Positions 15,043-22,021 of a stretch of DNA of 22,021 nucleotides are shown in pieces. Both the position numbers and the translations under genes were made by a program. The stretch spans positions 1 to 22,021 of the forward strand of contig CALGGS010000049.1 of the NCBI GenBank assembly GCA_937915735.1, written 5' to 3'. Source of the DNA: an uncultured Treponema sp. (GTDB lineage Bacteria > Spirochaetota > Spirochaetia > Treponematales > Treponemataceae). Position 1 is the first letter of the stretch. Every line of letters starts with the position of its first letter. The notes under the pieces are model-generated. The model was not told where the DNA came from. It saw only the letters and a program-made list of their open reading frames with translations, and did no database searches.

Positions 15043-15909
15043 ATGTTTATTTTTGAACTTATGAGTGATGGCGGGCCTGGAAGTCTTCAGATTCGGCAGC
15101 ATATTCTGAATTTTCTCCTTACGAACGAGCATAAATGCGTTTCTCTTGTTTCCAGATTTTTAAAAAACGATACGAAAATCGTCTATATAATTGATGAACG
15201 AAACATAATATGGGGCGTGCTGTCAATTTCATCTGGCGGACAGATTTTACACTGTCTTGAAAGCGACTCAATTCTTCCGATTGTCGAAGAATATTTTGCA
15301 ATGAATGGCCCTCAAAAACTTTTCAGCATTATCGGCGAGCAAAAATATACCGACGCAATCGCAAAAATCTTCCTAAAGCGGTTTGGCACAGTTCCTAAAG
15401 CGCAAACAGAATATGCCCTTATGGAATTCAACGAGGCTTTTACCTTCGAAAAAAATGACCCCAAAAAGCGGGCTTTTCTTTCAAGTTGTGAGGTTTTCGA
15501 TTGTAAGGACTCAGATTTTGACGCAATTTTTCCGATTCAAAAGGCTTATGAGCTTGAAGAAGTCCTCGTAGATAAAAGCAAATTCAACGAAAAAAACACT
15601 AGAATCTTGCTTCGCAGGAACATTCAAAGCGGCGAGGTTTTTGCCGTCAGACACAGCGGTAAAATCGTTGGAAAGGCTTCTATCAATGCGAGGGGGCAGA
15701 ATTGCATTCAGCTGGGAGGAATCTTTACAGAGATGGGATTCAGGAATCATGGGATTGCGACTCACCTGGTAAAAACGCTGACAGAACGATTTAAAAGCGA
15801 AGGAAAAACTATCGTTCTTTTTGTTAAAAAAACAAATATGACCGCAATCAATGTCTATAAAAACTGCGGTTTTATGCCCTTCAACGACTACAAAATTATG
15901 TATTATTAG
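15043..15909 (+). CDS. GNAT family N-acetyltransferase
   Basis: The 288-residue protein has a C-terminal GNAT domain. The acetyl-CoA binding motif A is LGGIFTEMGFRNHGIATHLVKTL (about 224-246). It is followed by the VLFVKKTNMTAINVYKNCGFMPF segment (about 258-280), where Asn and Tyr fit the conserved GNAT positions. The first 130 residues (FELMSDGGPGSL..., IVYIIDERNIIWGVLSI) are less conserved and may be a degenerate GNAT-like half. The acceptor is unknown. I start at ATG 15043, because the in-frame ATG 15025 lies before the -10 box. The Nudix gene begins 3 bases after its stop, so the two are co-transcribed. Confidence 0.83.
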   Translation: MFIFELMSDGGPGSLQIRQHILNFLLTNEHKCVSLVSRFLKNDTKIVYIIDERNIIWGVLSISSGGQILHCLESDSILPIVEEYFAMNGPQKLFSIIGEQKYTDAIAKIFLKRFGTVPKAQTEYALMEFNEAFTFEKNDPKKRAFLSSCEVFDCKDSDFDAIFPIQKAYELEEVLVDKSKFNEKNTRILLRRNIQSGEVFAVRHSGKIVGKASINARGQNCIQLGGIFTEMGFRNHGIATHLVKTLTERFKSEGKTIVLFVKKTNMTAINVYKNCGFMPFNDYKIMYY

Positions 15910-15912
15910 CCT

Positions 15913-16431
15913 ATGAATGATTTTAATTTTTGCCCGTCCTGTGGCTCGAAAAATATAAAAAATGTGAACATGCGAAAATGGCTCTGCTCAGAATGTGGCT
16001 TTGACCTCTACAACAATGTCGCCGCGGCTGTCGGGCTTGTCATAAAAAATGGTGAGGGCAAAATCCTGCTTGAAAAACGCGGGAAAGAACCGCGGAAAGG
16101 TTTTCTTGCTTTTCCAGGCGGCTTTGTAGACCCAGATGAAAGCGCGGAAGAAGCGTGTATCCGCGAATGTCGTGAAGAAATCGGCGTTGAGCCAGTTTCA
16201 TTAAAATACATAGCGTCTTTTCCCAACACTTACGACTACAAAAATATCAGATATAAAACCTGTGATATTTTCTTTGAGGCAGTTTTGCCCGAAAATGCAA
16301 AATTAAAGGCTCAAGAAGGCGAGGTTGACGGCTTTGAGGAAGTTTTAATCCGAAACGAAGAGGACTTGGCTTCAGTTCCGCTTGCCTTTGAAAGCGCACG
16401 AAAAACCCTAAAACTTTGGATAAATTTATGA
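15913..16431 (+). CDS. Nudix hydrolase with N-terminal zinc ribbon (NudC-like)
   Basis: The 172-residue protein has a four-cysteine zinc ribbon (C7, C10, C25, C28). It then has a Nudix box, GGFVDPDESAEEAC...RECREEIGV (69-92), preceded by RKGFLAFPGG. Zinc ribbon plus Nudix is the arrangement of NudC-type NAD(H) pyrophosphatases. However, this protein is much shorter and lacks the usual N-terminal half, and the NudC signature after the box is not evident. ADP-ribose or another nucleoside diphosphate derivative is equally possible. Its stop overlaps the next start as ATGA (16428-16431), showing translational coupling. Confidence 0.83.
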   Translation: MNDFNFCPSCGSKNIKNVNMRKWLCSECGFDLYNNVAAAVGLVIKNGEGKILLEKRGKEPRKGFLAFPGGFVDPDESAEEACIRECREEIGVEPVSLKYIASFPNTYDYKNIRYKTCDIFFEAVLPENAKLKAQEGEVDGFEEVLIRNEEDLASVPLAFESARKTLKLWINL

Positions 16432-16961
16432 CAATCGAACAAATCCTTTATTTTTCTATGCTGGCCCTTTCTCTTTTCTCTTACATTGTGATTTTATGCA
16501 CGATTCCTTTTCGACGGAAAAAAATCTTGCGTGAGGCGGGAAAGCTGATTCTTCCGCTTAATGTAAAGTCTTCAAAAAAATGGATTGCAATCGCTGTGGC
16601 GGCATTTATCCTTCTTCTTGTCGTTCCTTTGCGAAATTACAGCTGGTTTGTAAATATTGTTTTGCTTTTAACAGCCCTTGTCGCAACAGAAATTTCTGCG
16701 CGCGAAGCCTCTGGAAGCGGTAAAGGCGGAATCTATGAAAAAATGCTTATTTCTGGAACCAGTGCCGTTTATTGGAGCGAGGTTTATTCTCTTCCGACCC
16801 TTTCTTACGAAAATGATGAAGAGACAACCCAGGTAGATTTTAAGACTCTTCGTGTACTGATGAATGACGGACGGGAAAATCTGATTTTATTTTCAAGCGA
16901 AGAAGAAAGAAAACTTGCCCTTGAGACAATTTTAAAGCTTGTGCCGAGATTAAAAGTATAG
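16428..16961 (+). CDS. Hypothetical membrane protein with C-terminal soluble domain
   Basis: This 177-residue protein is not recognised. It has an N-terminal membrane segment (about 5-27), a short basic stretch (RRKKILREAGK) and two more hydrophobic segments (about 51-66 and 73-86). The soluble tail (about 95-177) is predicted to be beta then alpha (VYSLPTLSYENDEETTQVDFKTLRVLM ... EEERKLALETILKL), reminiscent of small bacterial PH-like domains, but this is weak. The start is ATG 16428, which overlaps the Nudix stop. Its own TAG stop forms part of a palindrome (16958-16991). It is the last gene of the three-gene plus-strand operon. Confidence 0.7.
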   Translation: MTIEQILYFSMLALSLFSYIVILCTIPFRRKKILREAGKLILPLNVKSSKKWIAIAVAAFILLLVVPLRNYSWFVNIVLLLTALVATEISAREASGSGKGGIYEKMLISGTSAVYWSEVYSLPTLSYENDEETTQVDFKTLRVLMNDGRENLILFSSEEERKLALETILKLVPRLKV

Positions 16962-16991
16962 GGAACGACAACGATTGTTCTCAATCCCTAT
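16958..16991. repeat. Palindrome incorporating the stop codon of the membrane protein gene
   Basis: ATAGGGA (16958-16964) pairs with TCCCTAT (16985-16991), and GAAC with GTTC inside, so the TAG stop (16959-16961) is part of the stem. The TAGGGAAC start matches the layout of the elements at 9472-9515 and 10-53. Confidence 0.6.
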
Positions 16992-17000
16992 GGCAAAAAA

Positions 17001-17033
17001 AAAGACAAAAAGCCTTACACGCTCTTTGTCTTT
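17001..17033. terminator. Stem-loop, possible terminator
   Basis: AAAGACAAA (17001-17009) and TTTGTCTTT (17025-17033) are perfect complements, with AGC/GCT pairing inside. On the minus strand a T-run of six follows the stem, and on the plus strand it ends the GNAT operon. Minus-strand transcription would have to read through pyrI from uppP, which is possible because no other uppP terminator is seen. Confidence 0.4.
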
Positions 17034-17046
17034 CAAAATCATGGAG

Positions 17047-17167
17047 ACCGAAAAATCGCGGCTTGCATTTCACAGCTACAAGCAACTTTTTCTTAAGTAC
17101 AGGGTGTCTGGATGTTGTGTTCAAAAAGAACACATCCTGTACTGCACGGTACAATATAAATTTCGGT
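17047..17167. repeat. Branched inverted-repeat element upstream of pyrI
   Basis: ACCGAAA (17047-17053) pairs with TTTCGGT (17161-17167). Inside, AGTACAGG (17096-17103) pairs with CCTGTACT (17136-17143) and GTGTTC (17117-17122) with GAACAC (17128-17133). The plan is like that of the 6479-6588 element, an outer stem enclosing hairpins. It ends 44 bases before the pyrI -10 box, so it is probably not in the pyrI leader. Confidence 0.55.
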
Positions 17168-17207
17168 GAAAAAACAATTAAACTTTAGAGAATTTTTTTT
17201 TAATCTG

Positions 17208-17216
17208 TGGTAGAAT
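17208..17216 (+). promoter_or_regulatory. Extended -10 promoter of pyrI
   Basis: TGGTAGAAT is an extended -10 that ends 23 bases before the pyrI ATG. An AAGGA ribosome site (about 17227-17231) lies between, so unlike several neighbours pyrI has a normal short leader. No clear -35 box is seen. Confidence 0.5.
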
Positions 17217-17239
17217 CATAGCTCGTAAGGAATTTTAAA

Positions 17240-17674
17240 ATGCTAAATGTAGATACTATTAAAAACGGACTTGTAATTGACCACATTAAGGCGGGCTTTG
17301 GTCCTCAGATTTTTCACTTTTTGGGCTTGGATAAGGCGGATTTTTCATGCGCGCTCATTATGAATGTAGCTTCAAAAAAATCCGGAAAAAAAGACATTAT
17401 CAAAATCGACAACATCATAAACATTGACTACTCTGTTTTGGGCTTTATTGACCCGAATATTTCCATAAATGTCATTAAGGACGAAAAAATAGTCCGCAAA
17501 ATCAAGATGGAGCTGCCCGAAAAGGTTGACAATGTTATCAGATGCAAAAACCCGCGCTGCATTACTGTCACCGAAGGCTATGTGCCTCCGTCATTTAAGC
17601 TGGTGAACCGCGAAAAGTCTCAGTACGCATGCCAATATTGCGATGCGCTCTACAGCGCAGGCTCTATCGACTAA
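17240..17674 (+). CDS. pyrI: Aspartate carbamoyltransferase regulatory subunit
   Basis: The 144-residue protein matches PyrI in length and layout. It has an N-terminal allosteric domain ([16 protein letters not shown], residues 4-19, the usual start of the nucleotide-binding half). Its C-terminal zinc domain has C102-x4-C107 and C131-x2-C134. PyrI binds ATP/CTP/UTP and the catalytic PyrB trimer, controlling the first committed step of pyrimidine synthesis. No pyrB is present in this window, which is unusual because the pair is normally adjacent; pyrC is about 2.2 kb away in another operon. Its stop overlaps that of convergent uppP by 4 bases (CTAA). Confidence 0.92.
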   Translation: MLNVDTIKNGLVIDHIKAGFGPQIFHFLGLDKADFSCALIMNVASKKSGKKDIIKIDNIINIDYSVLGFIDPNISINVIKDEKIVRKIKMELPEKVDNVIRCKNPRCITVTEGYVPPSFKLVNREKSQYACQYCDALYSAGSID

Positions 17675-18549
17675 AAAAAGATTAATCCCAAAATTCCGAG
17701 CGGAATCAGGTAAAGGGCGAACCATTCAAGCTTTCCTTTTTTGATAAGCTTCATAAGGAGTGAGAGCGAAAGGTAGCCCCAGGCAAAAGAGGCGAGACAG
17801 CCGCACAAAACTGGAAGAAGTCCAATCTGTGACGAAACTTCGCCTAAATCCTTTGCTTCGAGGACAAATGCTCCCAAAATCGCTGGAATCGAAACGATGA
17901 ATGAAAATTCGCCGGCGGCTTCACGGTTGACTGAGCAAAGCTGAGCGCCGGCAATCGTTGAGCCTGAGCGGCTGACTCCTGGTAAAGTTCCGACACCCTG
18001 CATAAAGCCGATGAAAAGCGCTTGCAGGATGGAAATGCCTTTTGCCGGAAGCTGTTCCGCCTGGGACTCGATATTACGCGCTCTTTGTCTTTTTTCCCAT
18101 TTTGCGCTAAAAATCAACAGAAGGGCGGTGAACAAAAAGCCCGCGCAAGTGACTTTAATCGGCAGGTCTGGAATAAATTTGCTTGTGACGATTCCAATTA
18201 TTCCTGTTACCAAGGTCGCAAAAATAACTGCGAGAATTGTTTTTCTGCCTCTCTCATCCGAGCCTGTTAAGAGGTCGGCTTCAGCTGAGAGAGGGGGCGT
18301 TGCAGGGGTGCCTATCTCCCTTTTTAAAATCCATCTGAATAAAATAAGGAAAAGACGCGCGATTTTTTTTCTGAAATAGAGGACGACGGCTAAAAGCGTT
18401 GCCAAATGAAGCATGACATCGAACAAGAGAGGCACTTCATTTAGCCCAAAAAGATGCTGCGCGACAGCCAAGTGACCGCTTGAAGAAATTGGCAAAAACT
18501 CCGCGATTCCCTGCAAAACGCCCAAAATTATCGCCTGAAAAATAGACAT
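17671..18549 (-). CDS. uppP: Undecaprenyl-diphosphatase
   Basis: The 292-residue, multi-spanning membrane protein has the two UppP/BacA signatures. The Q/E-rich [14 protein letters not shown] is at 13-26 and [10 protein letters not shown] is at 190-199. It dephosphorylates undecaprenyl diphosphate to recycle the lipid carrier for peptidoglycan and other envelope polymers, and gives bacitracin resistance when abundant. A polar insert at about 78-103 ([23 protein letters not shown]) and a charged loop at about 150-170 lengthen the cytoplasmic side slightly. Start ATG 18549 has a strong GGGAGGA ribosome site. It is a single gene, convergent with pyrI. Confidence 0.93.
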   Translation of the reverse strand: MSIFQAIILGVLQGIAEFLPISSSGHLAVAQHLFGLNEVPLLFDVMLHLATLLAVVLYFRKKIARLFLILFRWILKREIGTPATPPLSAEADLLTGSDERGRKTILAVIFATLVTGIIGIVTSKFIPDLPIKVTCAGFLFTALLLIFSAKWEKRQRARNIESQAEQLPAKGISILQALFIGFMQGVGTLPGVSRSGSTIAGAQLCSVNREAAGEFSFIVSIPAILGAFVLEAKDLGEVSSQIGLLPVLCGCLASFAWGYLSLSLLMKLIKKGKLEWFALYLIPLGILGLIFF

Positions 18550-18628
18550 AAAAATCCTCCCAAAAACTTAGAAAGAGTACCACAGATTTTGAAAAATTAA
18601 AATGGGGGGCTTAAGGCAATGACTCATA

Positions 18629-18656
18629 CTTTGAATGTTGCGAACTGTCCCTAACT
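18629..18656 (+). repeat. 28-base dispersed repeat, second copy
   Basis: This stretch matches 9406-9433 with two differences. Here the partner arm that forms a hairpin at 9453-9467 is missing, so it is a half element. It lies just before the promoter of the barrel gene at 18691, and its 3' end abuts the possible -35 box. Confidence 0.6.
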
Positions 18657-18684
18657 TTTCATATTTTGATTTTCACTTTATAAT
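18656..18684 (+). promoter_or_regulatory. Promoter of the barrel protein gene (likely leaderless)
   Basis: TATAAT (18679-18684) ends 6 bases before ATG 18691, and no Shine-Dalgarno sequence exists. A weak -35 (TTTTCA, 18656-18661) lies at 17-base spacing. Confidence 0.5.
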
Positions 18685-18690
18685 GAAATT

Positions 18691-19743
18691 ATGTTGCTTG
18701 GAATTCGCAGGATTTTTCTTTTTTCGATTCTATCATTTTTCTTTTTTAATCTTTACGCACAGGAAGAGCCAAAGCAGGAAGAACCGAAGTTTAACGCAAT
18801 TTATTTTCTGCGAGATTTGCTTGATGACAAATATCCTGTCAGAATTGATTTCGGGGCTGAGCCTCACCGACACGGAAGTATGGTTTTTGCTTCTGTTGAC
18901 TATGACTGGTCAGATGGCTTTGCACAAAGATTTCGCATTGAATATGACCACTACACGACATCAACCACAACAACTTCCTCGCTTGCAAAGGAGGAGGTCC
19001 GCTCAATTACAGTGACGCCGTTTCCGTTAGTGCTTTTTTATGGGGACAGCAGCATAGACGCAAAAAGCCGTTTTACACAGTTTCAAATTGGAATTTACTA
19101 CCGGTATTCAGTCTTAAAGGGTGACACAGGCGCTTTTTTTTCACTTGAAAACAATACGGACACGCGTTCTTTTTTTCAGCTTGACAGCGATGTTACGAGC
19201 GAAACAATCTCTGGATTTTTACTCAACGGCTCAATTCAAAAATATCACATAATCGGGCCGGCTCTCGGCTATTCTTTGAATGTTCCCCTTCATAAATATA
19301 TTTCTGCTACATTTGAAGGTTTTTTTGTTCCAGCGTTTATAGTATCAATGCAGGTTGATTCAGACACAACATATTATTTAAACGAGGGGCAGACTGTATA
19401 TTCTGACGGCTCGACAGAATATCGCTCTCTTTCTTTTCCGCTTGTTCAGCAGACAATCGCAATTGATTTTTTCAGATATGTGAGGCTAAAGGCTCTTATG
19501 AGTTATCAGCACCTTGATTTGCGTGCAATCGGCTCTGGAGACGATGACATTGAAAGCTATTCGCTTCACACGATAACTCTTCGCTATGGCGGGGAAATAT
19601 TAAAGCCCAGTAAAAATACGCGAAAAAAATCTGCGCATCTCTGGGCTGGTCTTTATTACGAAATGTCCTGGAACAAAAGCTATATTCAGGATTATTATAC
19701 TTCCGAATACACAGGAAAATGGGTTCTGTGCTTCGGAAAATAA
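18691..19743 (+). CDS. Putative outer-membrane beta-barrel protein
   Basis: The 350-residue protein starts with a signal peptide (about 1-23, ending LYAQ). A short Glu/Lys/Pro-rich linker (EEPKQEEPK) and then alternating beta-strand-like segments rich in Tyr/Phe follow (VRIDFGAEPHRHGSMVFASVDYDW, RFRIEYDHYTT, FQIGIYYRYSV, ISATFEGFFVPAF, HTITLRYGGEIL, HLWAGLYYEMSW). It ends in ...WVLCFGK. This looks like an outer-membrane barrel of 12 or more strands, but no named family is recognised. It stands alone and converges on the chemoreceptor gene 22 bases away. Export to the outer membrane is inferred from the signal peptide and strand pattern only. Confidence 0.65.
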   Translation: MLLGIRRIFLFSILSFFFFNLYAQEEPKQEEPKFNAIYFLRDLLDDKYPVRIDFGAEPHRHGSMVFASVDYDWSDGFAQRFRIEYDHYTTSTTTTSSLAKEEVRSITVTPFPLVLFYGDSSIDAKSRFTQFQIGIYYRYSVLKGDTGAFFSLENNTDTRSFFQLDSDVTSETISGFLLNGSIQKYHIIGPALGYSLNVPLHKYISATFEGFFVPAFIVSMQVDSDTTYYLNEGQTVYSDGSTEYRSLSFPLVQQTIAIDFFRYVRLKALMSYQHLDLRAIGSGDDDIESYSLHTITLRYGGEILKPSKNTRKKSAHLWAGLYYEMSWNKSYIQDYYTSEYTGKWVLCFGK

Positions 19744-19765
19744 CAACAGCAGGCTCAAGGCGACT

Positions 19766-21859
19766 TTAAACCTTGAATTGGTCGATTTGTCCGCCGATTT
19801 CAGAAATTGAGCCCTGCAGCTGATTTGCGATAATTCTTAAAGTTTCGCCTGTTTCGTTAATTTTTTGCGCTCCGATACTCATCTCTTTCATACTGTCCTG
19901 CATTACGCCAGTGGCATCCTGCAAATTGCGCACTTCTTCGAGTATGGCTTTGTTTCCTTCGGCCATTTCCTGACCCGCCGTTTTTACTTCGAGAGTTGAG
20001 TCGTTCATCGCGTGAAGAACCTGATTTATCTGCTGACTGCCCTCGTTCTGCTCTTCCATTGCGGCCTTAATCTGGCGCACAAGTTCGTCAGTTTCTTTGA
20101 TTTTGTTTGTCACAGAGCCGAATGCTTCGCTTGACTGGATGCTTGCGTGAACGACGCCTGAAATTGAGTTCTGGATGTTTGTAAGCTGCTCCCCGATTGT
20201 TTTTGACTGAAGGCCGCTCGTTTCTGAGAGCTTTCGAATTTCGTCAGCGACGACGGCAAAGCCCTTTCCCGCTTCTCCTGCGTGAGCCGCCTCAATAGCC
20301 GCGTTCATAGCGAGAAGATTTGTCTGCTCAGCGATTGCGGCAATGGCGACATTTGCTTCCTGTAATGTTTCGCTCTGGTTTTTTATCTGCTCGATTTTTT
20401 CGTTTACCTCATGCTGTAGTTGAGCACCGTTCTGGGCGCTTGAATTAAGCTCGTTGAATGAAGCGGACATTTTTTCCATTGAGGCGTTTACCGAACGGAT
20501 GTTTCCAATCATTTCTTCAACCGCCGCGCTCGCCTCGCTAACTCCTGAGCTTTGCTTTTCAATCATTTTTTCCAGGGAGTCAATGTTTGAGGCAATCTCG
20601 TTTACGGCACCCGCCGTTTCGTGAACGGAATTTGACTGGTTAGTAATTTGAGAGTGAACCGACTCGATGTTTGCCAAAATCTCAGTGATTGAGGACGCAG
20701 TTTCTTCTGTGCTTGACTGCAGGTCTGTTCCTGCTCCCCCAAGTTTTTCTTTTGAGTCTTTTATTTGGGAAACAATTTCCTGAAGCTTAGTGATAAATTT
20801 GTTGAAGCCCGAAACGACATCGGAAACTTCGTCCTGTCCTTTGTTTTCGATTCGTTTTGTTAAATCCGCATCTCCAGACGCAACATCATCGATTGCGGCA
20901 CTGACTTTTGTCAGGGGTTTTAAGCTGATTGACATAGTTGCGCCTACGGCACAGAAAGCGACAGCAATCATAATCAATGCCAGAATTCCAATGAAATTGC
21001 TCATTCGCCCGATGTCAGAATAAAAATCGTCATAGCCACAGGCACCGAAAACAGACCAGTCAGTTCCAGGTACGGGGCGATAGGCTGCAATCATTTTCAT
21101 TCCGTTCGCGGGATTTACGAAAGGCATACTGCCTGTTTCGCTTGCCATAACTCGCTCAAGGACAGGTTTTACGCCTTCGTCAGCGTCTTCGTTTACGCTC
21201 TGAAATTCCAGAACTTGATTGAAATCCGTTGAAGCGACCGTGTGGCCGGATTTCCGGCTGATTACCTGAACATGAGAGTCAGAAGAACCAAAAGAAATTT
21301 GTGCGATTCTTTTTGAGAGGGTTTCGCCCATTATGTTTGCCGCAAGACAGCCGATTGGAATTCCGCCGTCATCGCGGACAGGAACCGAATAAATCTGAAA
21401 AAGAACGTTCGTAATTGGGTTTACCGCAGGATCTGTAATATAATTTTGACCGGCTTTTGCGGCATCGATATATGCCCTCTGCAATTTTATTGGCTGACCT
21501 GCCGCAGTGTAGCTGTTTCCTTCCAAATCATAATAGCCGATGTTTTCATAGTCAGAACTTACTTTTGCGATTCTCGTTAGTTGCTTGCATTTTTCCTGTA
21601 AGGAAACTTCATCAGAACGCAAGAAATCTGTTCTTGCGATGGCTTCAAGCATACGGAATTGTTTTTCTGTCTCGCCCTTTATTTTCCCGGAAGCGGAGTC
21701 CGTGACGGCATCAAGAAGCTTCGCCACATTTTTTTCGGTTGAGGAAGTTGAGAGATTTAATGCAGTCGAAACAATAACAACATTTGATACGATAAAAATC
21801 GTAACAACAATCGCAATTAAGCGGAACTGGAGGGAGTGAAAGAATTTTTTGATTTTCAT
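19766..21859 (-). CDS. Methyl-accepting chemotaxis protein with periplasmic Cache domain
   Basis: The 697-residue chemoreceptor has a first membrane segment (about 12-34) and a periplasmic double-Cache-type sensor domain (about 35-286) with YYDLEGNSYTAAGQ, ITDPAVNPITNVLFQIYSVPV and PGTDWSVFGACGYDDF. A second membrane segment (287-309), HAMP (about 310-363) and a long cytoplasmic coiled-coil signalling domain (about 370-690) follow. The hairpin tip that binds CheA/CheW is at about 508-545 (IAEQTNLLAMNAAIEAAHAGEAGKGFAVVADEIRKLS), with His526 where Arg is commonest. dCache receptors often bind amino acids, but the ligand is unknown. No C-terminal CheR pentapeptide is seen. ATG 21859 has AGGA 7 bases upstream. 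Confidence 0.94.
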   Translation of the reverse strand: MKIKKFFHSLQFRLIAIVVTIFIVSNVVIVSTALNLSTSSTEKNVAKLLDAVTDSASGKIKGETEKQFRMLEAIARTDFLRSDEVSLQEKCKQLTRIAKVSSDYENIGYYDLEGNSYTAAGQPIKLQRAYIDAAKAGQNYITDPAVNPITNVLFQIYSVPVRDDGGIPIGCLAANIMGETLSKRIAQISFGSSDSHVQVISRKSGHTVASTDFNQVLEFQSVNEDADEGVKPVLERVMASETGSMPFVNPANGMKMIAAYRPVPGTDWSVFGACGYDDFYSDIGRMSNFIGILALIMIAVAFCAVGATMSISLKPLTKVSAAIDDVASGDADLTKRIENKGQDEVSDVVSGFNKFITKLQEIVSQIKDSKEKLGGAGTDLQSSTEETASSITEILANIESVHSQITNQSNSVHETAGAVNEIASNIDSLEKMIEKQSSGVSEASAAVEEMIGNIRSVNASMEKMSASFNELNSSAQNGAQLQHEVNEKIEQIKNQSETLQEANVAIAAIAEQTNLLAMNAAIEAAHAGEAGKGFAVVADEIRKLSETSGLQSKTIGEQLTNIQNSISGVVHASIQSSEAFGSVTNKIKETDELVRQIKAAMEEQNEGSQQINQVLHAMNDSTLEVKTAGQEMAEGNKAILEEVRNLQDATGVMQDSMKEMSIGAQKINETGETLRIIANQLQGSISEIGGQIDQFKV

Positions 21860-21867
21860 GAGTATAT

Positions 21868-21910
21868 CCTATTCGCAGATTGGCAGAATTGCCAGAATCT
21901 TGTGAATAGG
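21868..21910. promoter_or_regulatory. Palindrome between the -10 box and start codon of the chemoreceptor gene
   Basis: CCTATTC (21868-21874) pairs with GAATAGG (21904-21910), and AGAT/ATCT and TGGCA/TGCCA pair inside. One arm touches the -10 box, and the other contains the Shine-Dalgarno bases. It could be a repressor site or a leader hairpin that hides the ribosome site. Confidence 0.5.
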
Positions 21911-21938
21911 ATTATATCACTGTTTTTGAAAAATTCAA
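21911..21938 (-). promoter_or_regulatory. Promoter of the chemoreceptor gene
   Basis: On the minus strand TTGAAT (21933-21938), a 16-base spacer and a perfect TATAAT (21911-21916) lie 51 bases before ATG 21859. From 21939 to the window end no gene is seen. Confidence 0.55.
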
Positions 21939-22021
21939 AATTATTTGTAGGGAAGGAGATTACAATAATAGCCCTAATTTCGACTTTTTGAATTTGCCAA
22001 ACATTAAATTGAACACTTGCA

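Noticed and set aside
16975..17169. Plus-strand frame of 64 codons upstream of pyrI
   Set aside because: It is composed of the inverted repeats at 17001-17167 and has no Shine-Dalgarno sequence.
18635..19015. Plus-strand frame overlapping the start of the barrel gene
   Set aside because: The overlapping frame from 18691 has a signal peptide and strand pattern; this one is a shadow with no domain.

Overview
The window looks like chromosomal DNA from a host-associated Treponema-like spirochaete. The evidence is a moderately AT-rich genome with TTTTT/AAAAA-rich reading frames, lipoproteins with LTSC/LSSC lipoboxes, a Cache-type chemoreceptor, an OmpA-family protein resembling T. pallidum Tp0624, a radical SAM/lipoprotein pair, and a poly-G tract inside a surface lipoprotein gene. 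No rRNA, tRNA, CRISPR array or intact insertion sequence was recognised.

Layout. 55-1977 (-) is a fused DAHP synthase-prephenate dehydratase. 2242-5084 (+) is a large multidomain lipoprotein gene. Its signal peptide is cut off from the body by a one-base frame error in a run of eight G, so it is either off, phase variable or mis-sequenced. 5085-5497 is a dense GC-rich palindromic spacer. 5498-6340 (-) is an Rpn-type PD-(D/E)XK nuclease, and 6341-6724 is a second mosaic of palindromes. 6725-8215 (-) is an orphan solute-binding lipoprotein and 8309-9283 (-) a DRE-TIM aldolase. 9368-9515 holds three perfect or near-perfect hairpins. 9515-11694 (-) is a three-gene operon: an outer-membrane protein, a small lipoprotein and a radical SAM/SPASM enzyme.

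11797-14995 (-) is a tightly packed pyrC-OmpA-Nudix operon. It is divergent from 15043-16961 (+), which carries a GNAT acetyltransferase, a Nudix hydrolase with a zinc ribbon, and a membrane protein. 17240-17674 (+) is pyrI, convergent with uppP (-). 18691-19743 (+) is a putative beta-barrel protein and 19766-21859 (-) a methyl-accepting chemotaxis protein.

Themes. Genes for the cell envelope dominate: lipoproteins, barrels, OmpA and UppP. Biosynthetic genes cover aromatic amino acids and pyrimidines. Several genes have a -10 box only 6-9 bases before the ATG and no Shine-Dalgarno sequence, which suggests leaderless mRNAs. Intergenic spaces are filled with palindromic elements, some of which start exactly at stop codons. 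The best candidates for under-described biology are the poly-G lipoprotein switch, the barrel-lipoprotein-radical SAM operon and the palindromic element family.
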